Origin: Gigaspora margarita
Lineage: Eukaryota > Glomeromycota > Glomeromycetes > Diversisporales > Gigasporaceae
Assembly (NCBI GenBank): GCA_009809945.1
Contig: WTPW01000144.1
Span: 406,079-470,078, forward strand
Length of the DNA: 64,000 nt
Direction: 5' to 3'
Part shown: piece by piece, positions 61,461 through 64,000 of the stretch
Position numbering within the stretch: the first letter of the stretch is position 1
Layout of the letters: each line of letters starts with the position of its first letter
Made by a program: the position numbers and the translations under genes
Notes under the pieces: generated by a model
Databases searched by the model: none
What the model saw: only the letters and a program-made list of their open reading frames with translations
Told to the model about the DNA's origin: nothing

Positions 61461-61896
61461 ATCATTTATCAGTCTAATATTTAGATATACAAGTTAATTT
61501 AATAATATTGTTTTTATATCATCTAATAAAATATATAATAATATATATAATCTGAAATATATCAGTTAGTGAAAATAGAAAATTACAATAATCAACAAAT
61601 TATCAGTCTAAAATTTAGATCATACAAGTTAATTAATATTATTGTATTTATATTATCCAATAATGTTTATAATCAAAAATATATTGTTAGACTGATTATT
61701 GTTGATTATATTAACATACATATATCTTCTTTAATTTGGATTAATTTTAAAATTAATATAATTATCAATCAATCAGCCCATAATATTAGGCCGATATATT
61801 ATGATTATATTAGTTAGTAAATAATTATATATCTGTTTTAATAATGTTTGTTTTTATATATATCGCCTTAATATCTTCCTATAATATTAAAAAATT
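61461..61896. repeat. AT-rich array (part 4) and tail
   Basis: Two units with CAGTCTAATATTTAGAT and CAAGTTAATTTAATAAT, then decayed AT sequence up to the Sel1-like relic. Confidence 0.7.
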
Positions 61897-63290
61897 TTAA
61901 CCTGTGTCTTTCACTAACTTCACACCTTTGAAGTTTTTGACTTTTAGTATCCAAACTCTACACGTATTATCAATACATTTTCCATTATTTTTTTGTTTTA
62001 GTGACTCCTTTTCTCTTTTAATCAAATTAATTTGAGCCTTGAATAATTTGTTTGTTGTCTTCCATGTTTCATAGGCAGTCTTTAAAGTTTTACAACCTGC
62101 AGTTAGTTTTCTCCTTTCAACTTTGATTTGACTTGACCCATTCTTTTCAGCCCTTATCCCATTCTCATTACAGGGTTTTGGGTTATTAGTTCTATTGAAA
62201 TGATCCATATTTGGGAAGTATATTTTTACTTTATTTTTAGCCTTGGTAATGCTTATGTTATTTTGACAACAATGTTCAAGACCCCATGTTGTGCTGGTAT
62301 TTTCTTTATATGTGAGCTTTTGTGGATTAGCGAATATTTTGGGTTTATACTTTTTGACTCCACTTCCATTTTGACAACAATAATATGAATTATTCATCCT
62401 TCCAACATGTTTCAATTTTGATGATTTTTGTAGTAAGTTGATGCCTGATGTTCATCCCTTTTATCTGGTATTTTCCTCGATCAAATACTAACATGTTGTC
62501 ATTATCTTTATTGCACTTTATAGTGGTCACTTCATTACCAACACTTACTTTACTTGACCAACTATTAACTATATTTACTAATTTTTGAAGATTATTCAGT
62601 ATTGGTCAATATCGGCCAAGGTCATGTGGTCCATCATCATGGTTGCCTTTTTAGATTTTTGGTAGTTGTTGAATGTCTTCTGTTTTTTTTTTTCAACATC
62701 AACATTATTTTGTAAACAGTAGAAAATGTTAGATGAAGTAGGTACCGATTCTTGATAATACTTGGCTGCTTCATGTTCTTTCTTTTTAATCATATCTTTA
62801 GTTTGATAGACACATTCAAGGTCAAATAAGTTTCAAATATCATCTAACAGATCCTTCAGGTCATCTATTATTATACAATTATTGAGCATATCTTTTTATT
62901 TTCTTTCTTCAGATAATTACCATCGATTCAATAGCTATTTGGTCTTTCTCTTGGGCTTTTTGTTCACAGCTTTTAGGTTTCTCTTTTTCTTGCCTTTTAT
63001 TTTCAAGACCCACATTCGGTAAAGAGTAAATGGGCTTCATTTTCTCTTTCTTTTGCTTCTATCCATATTTACATGACTTTTTGTTTCGTTTCGAGGTCTA
63101 GACTTATCCAAGAAGCATTCAACTTCTTTCTGACAGTTTTTATAGAAGAGGAACGAGAACAATTATTTTTATTGCTGCCATCACTTGTCACAGTAGAGAC
63201 AACTTCAGGTACTAACAAAACCATTTGTTCTATCAGATATTCTATTACTGTGGGCATGGGTTTGCTATTCATGATGTTAGAGGAGACTAC
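61897..63290 (-). pseudogene. Sel1-like repeat protein relic
   Basis: Minus-strand segments in several frames. Sel1-like repeats are suggested by FYCLQNNVDVEKKKQKTFNN (about 62640-62725), SYYCCQNGSGVKKYKPKIF (about 62340-62395) and GLEHCCQNNISITKAKNKV (about 62225-62285). Each resembles the family pattern LGYCYQNGIGVEKDEKKAF-YYQKS, and EAAKYYQES at 62745-62775 fits the helix that follows it. Such proteins act as helical scaffolds for protein interactions and are abundant in mycorrhizal fungi. Upstream is a Ser/Asn-rich part (63069-63272) and a Lys/Glu-rich part. Stops and frameshifts between segments indicate a pseudogene, or introns I cannot resolve. Moderately sure of the family. Confidence 0.5.
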
Positions 63291-63309
63291 TTGGGTTATT
63301 TAGGGCAAT

Positions 63310-64000
63310 TGTAGAGGGGCTACTACTATGTTTGATGCTATATTATAAACTGTAGTAGGTACACACACAGCAAAGTTGTGCACAATTATTAATTCATATA
63401 TCTGGGCCCTTTTTATTCTTCTTGAAGTGTACTTAGAATAAATTGTCAGACGGACAACTTCAGGTCATAACAGAGATCTTGCATAAACAACTAAGCCTTC
63501 GTTACTCCAGGATATCAATTATCAACCCTTTCTAATTGGTAAAATAGCATGGACATAGGACCCCGGACATCTCTCATATAGGTTATAACTGATCTGCATA
63601 AATTTAGACGTTTTTGCTACCCCTAAAATCAAGTAAATTTGCTAAAAGTTNGATTATTACATATAAATTTTATANTAATTNGCTAAAAACTAAATTATAA
63701 CATNTAGCATCGGGTAAATAAATATAGTATAAATTTTTTTTATTTGAATTTTCATCAAATTTGGTCAAGAACTCGTGGAGATATCTTTGATAAAAGTTCC
63801 TGTAAACAATTTCAATGTAGCTTCTTTGTAATATAGTTTTTTGCTTTTTCAAAATAACCCACTGNTCNGCGATGATTTACAAGAAATTTTACTATGCTAA
63901 CTAAAAAACAATTTATAACAAAACTTGTAGCGCATATCATGGACGAATAGAATCTCAAATTTCATGAAAACTCGTGAAGATATTAACATTTTTGTAAAAT
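63310..64000. other. AT-rich noncoding stretch at window end
   Basis: No gene recognised. A phrase with TTTCATGAAAACTCGTG-AGATAT near 63960 resembles one near 63755-63790 (TTTCATCAAATTTGG, then AACTCGTGGAGATAT), a possible ~200-bp repeat. Several ambiguous bases. Confidence 0.35.

Noticed and set aside
1..64000. tRNA, rRNA or prokaryotic operon features
   Set aside because: No tRNA box B-like GTTCGAATC in a foldable context, no rRNA sequence, and no ribosome-binding-site/operon layout was seen on either strand.

Overview
This is a very AT-rich eukaryotic window made almost entirely of decayed transposable elements, tandem arrays and hairpin-forming repeats. No intact gene was found. The protein relics are a ZNF862-like hAT transposase, a Helitron with a Rep plus PIF1-type helicase, a TNP2-type CACTA transposase, the 3-prime half of a LINE with RNase H, and a Sel1-like repeat protein. 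Together with the base composition they suggest an early-diverging fungus, most likely an arbuscular mycorrhizal fungus of the Rhizophagus type. This is inference from family resemblance; no search was run.

Layout. 0-2.3 kb: minus-strand hAT transposase pseudogene. 2.9-3.1 kb: an unidentified coding remnant. 4.1-12.3 kb: a minus-strand Helitron pseudogene split by a 241-bp hAT-type MITE and a 2.1-kb TA-flanked element, which itself carries a 1.37-kb TTAA-flanked element (three nesting levels). 12.3-26.6 kb: noncoding DNA with foldback elements, pogo-like MITEs and a 3-kb minisatellite-like array. 26.6-32.0 kb: a 5.4-kb interval bounded by inverted ~270-bp arms, holding a 46-bp tandem array and a 0.9-kb foldback. 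32.2-33.7 kb: an element with ~150-bp inverted ends. 35.4-37.9 kb: a LINE 3-prime fragment lying in a ~67-bp array, with a 197-bp assembly gap. 38.4-42.7 kb: scattered minus-strand exon-like segments of a broken gene, with a nested MITE pair (39.7-42.1 kb) between them. 43.4-45.3 kb: a 187-bp array with a MITE inserted. 46.3-52.1 kb: a plus-strand TNP2 transposase pseudogene broken by an LTR-like insertion and a 1.9-kb hAT element. 52.4-61.7 kb: AT-rich arrays interrupted by two ~1-kb foldback elements and a GC-richer insertion. 61.9-63.3 kb: a minus-strand Sel1-like pseudogene.

The genes do not form a pathway; the window records successive insertions. Clean target-site duplications (TA, TTA, TTAA, 8 bp) and paralogous empty sites allow several insertions to be ordered. 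The strongest unexplained signal is a ~100-bp module around the palindrome CGTCTC-nn-GAGACG. It recurs inside three element types that have different ends and different target sites.
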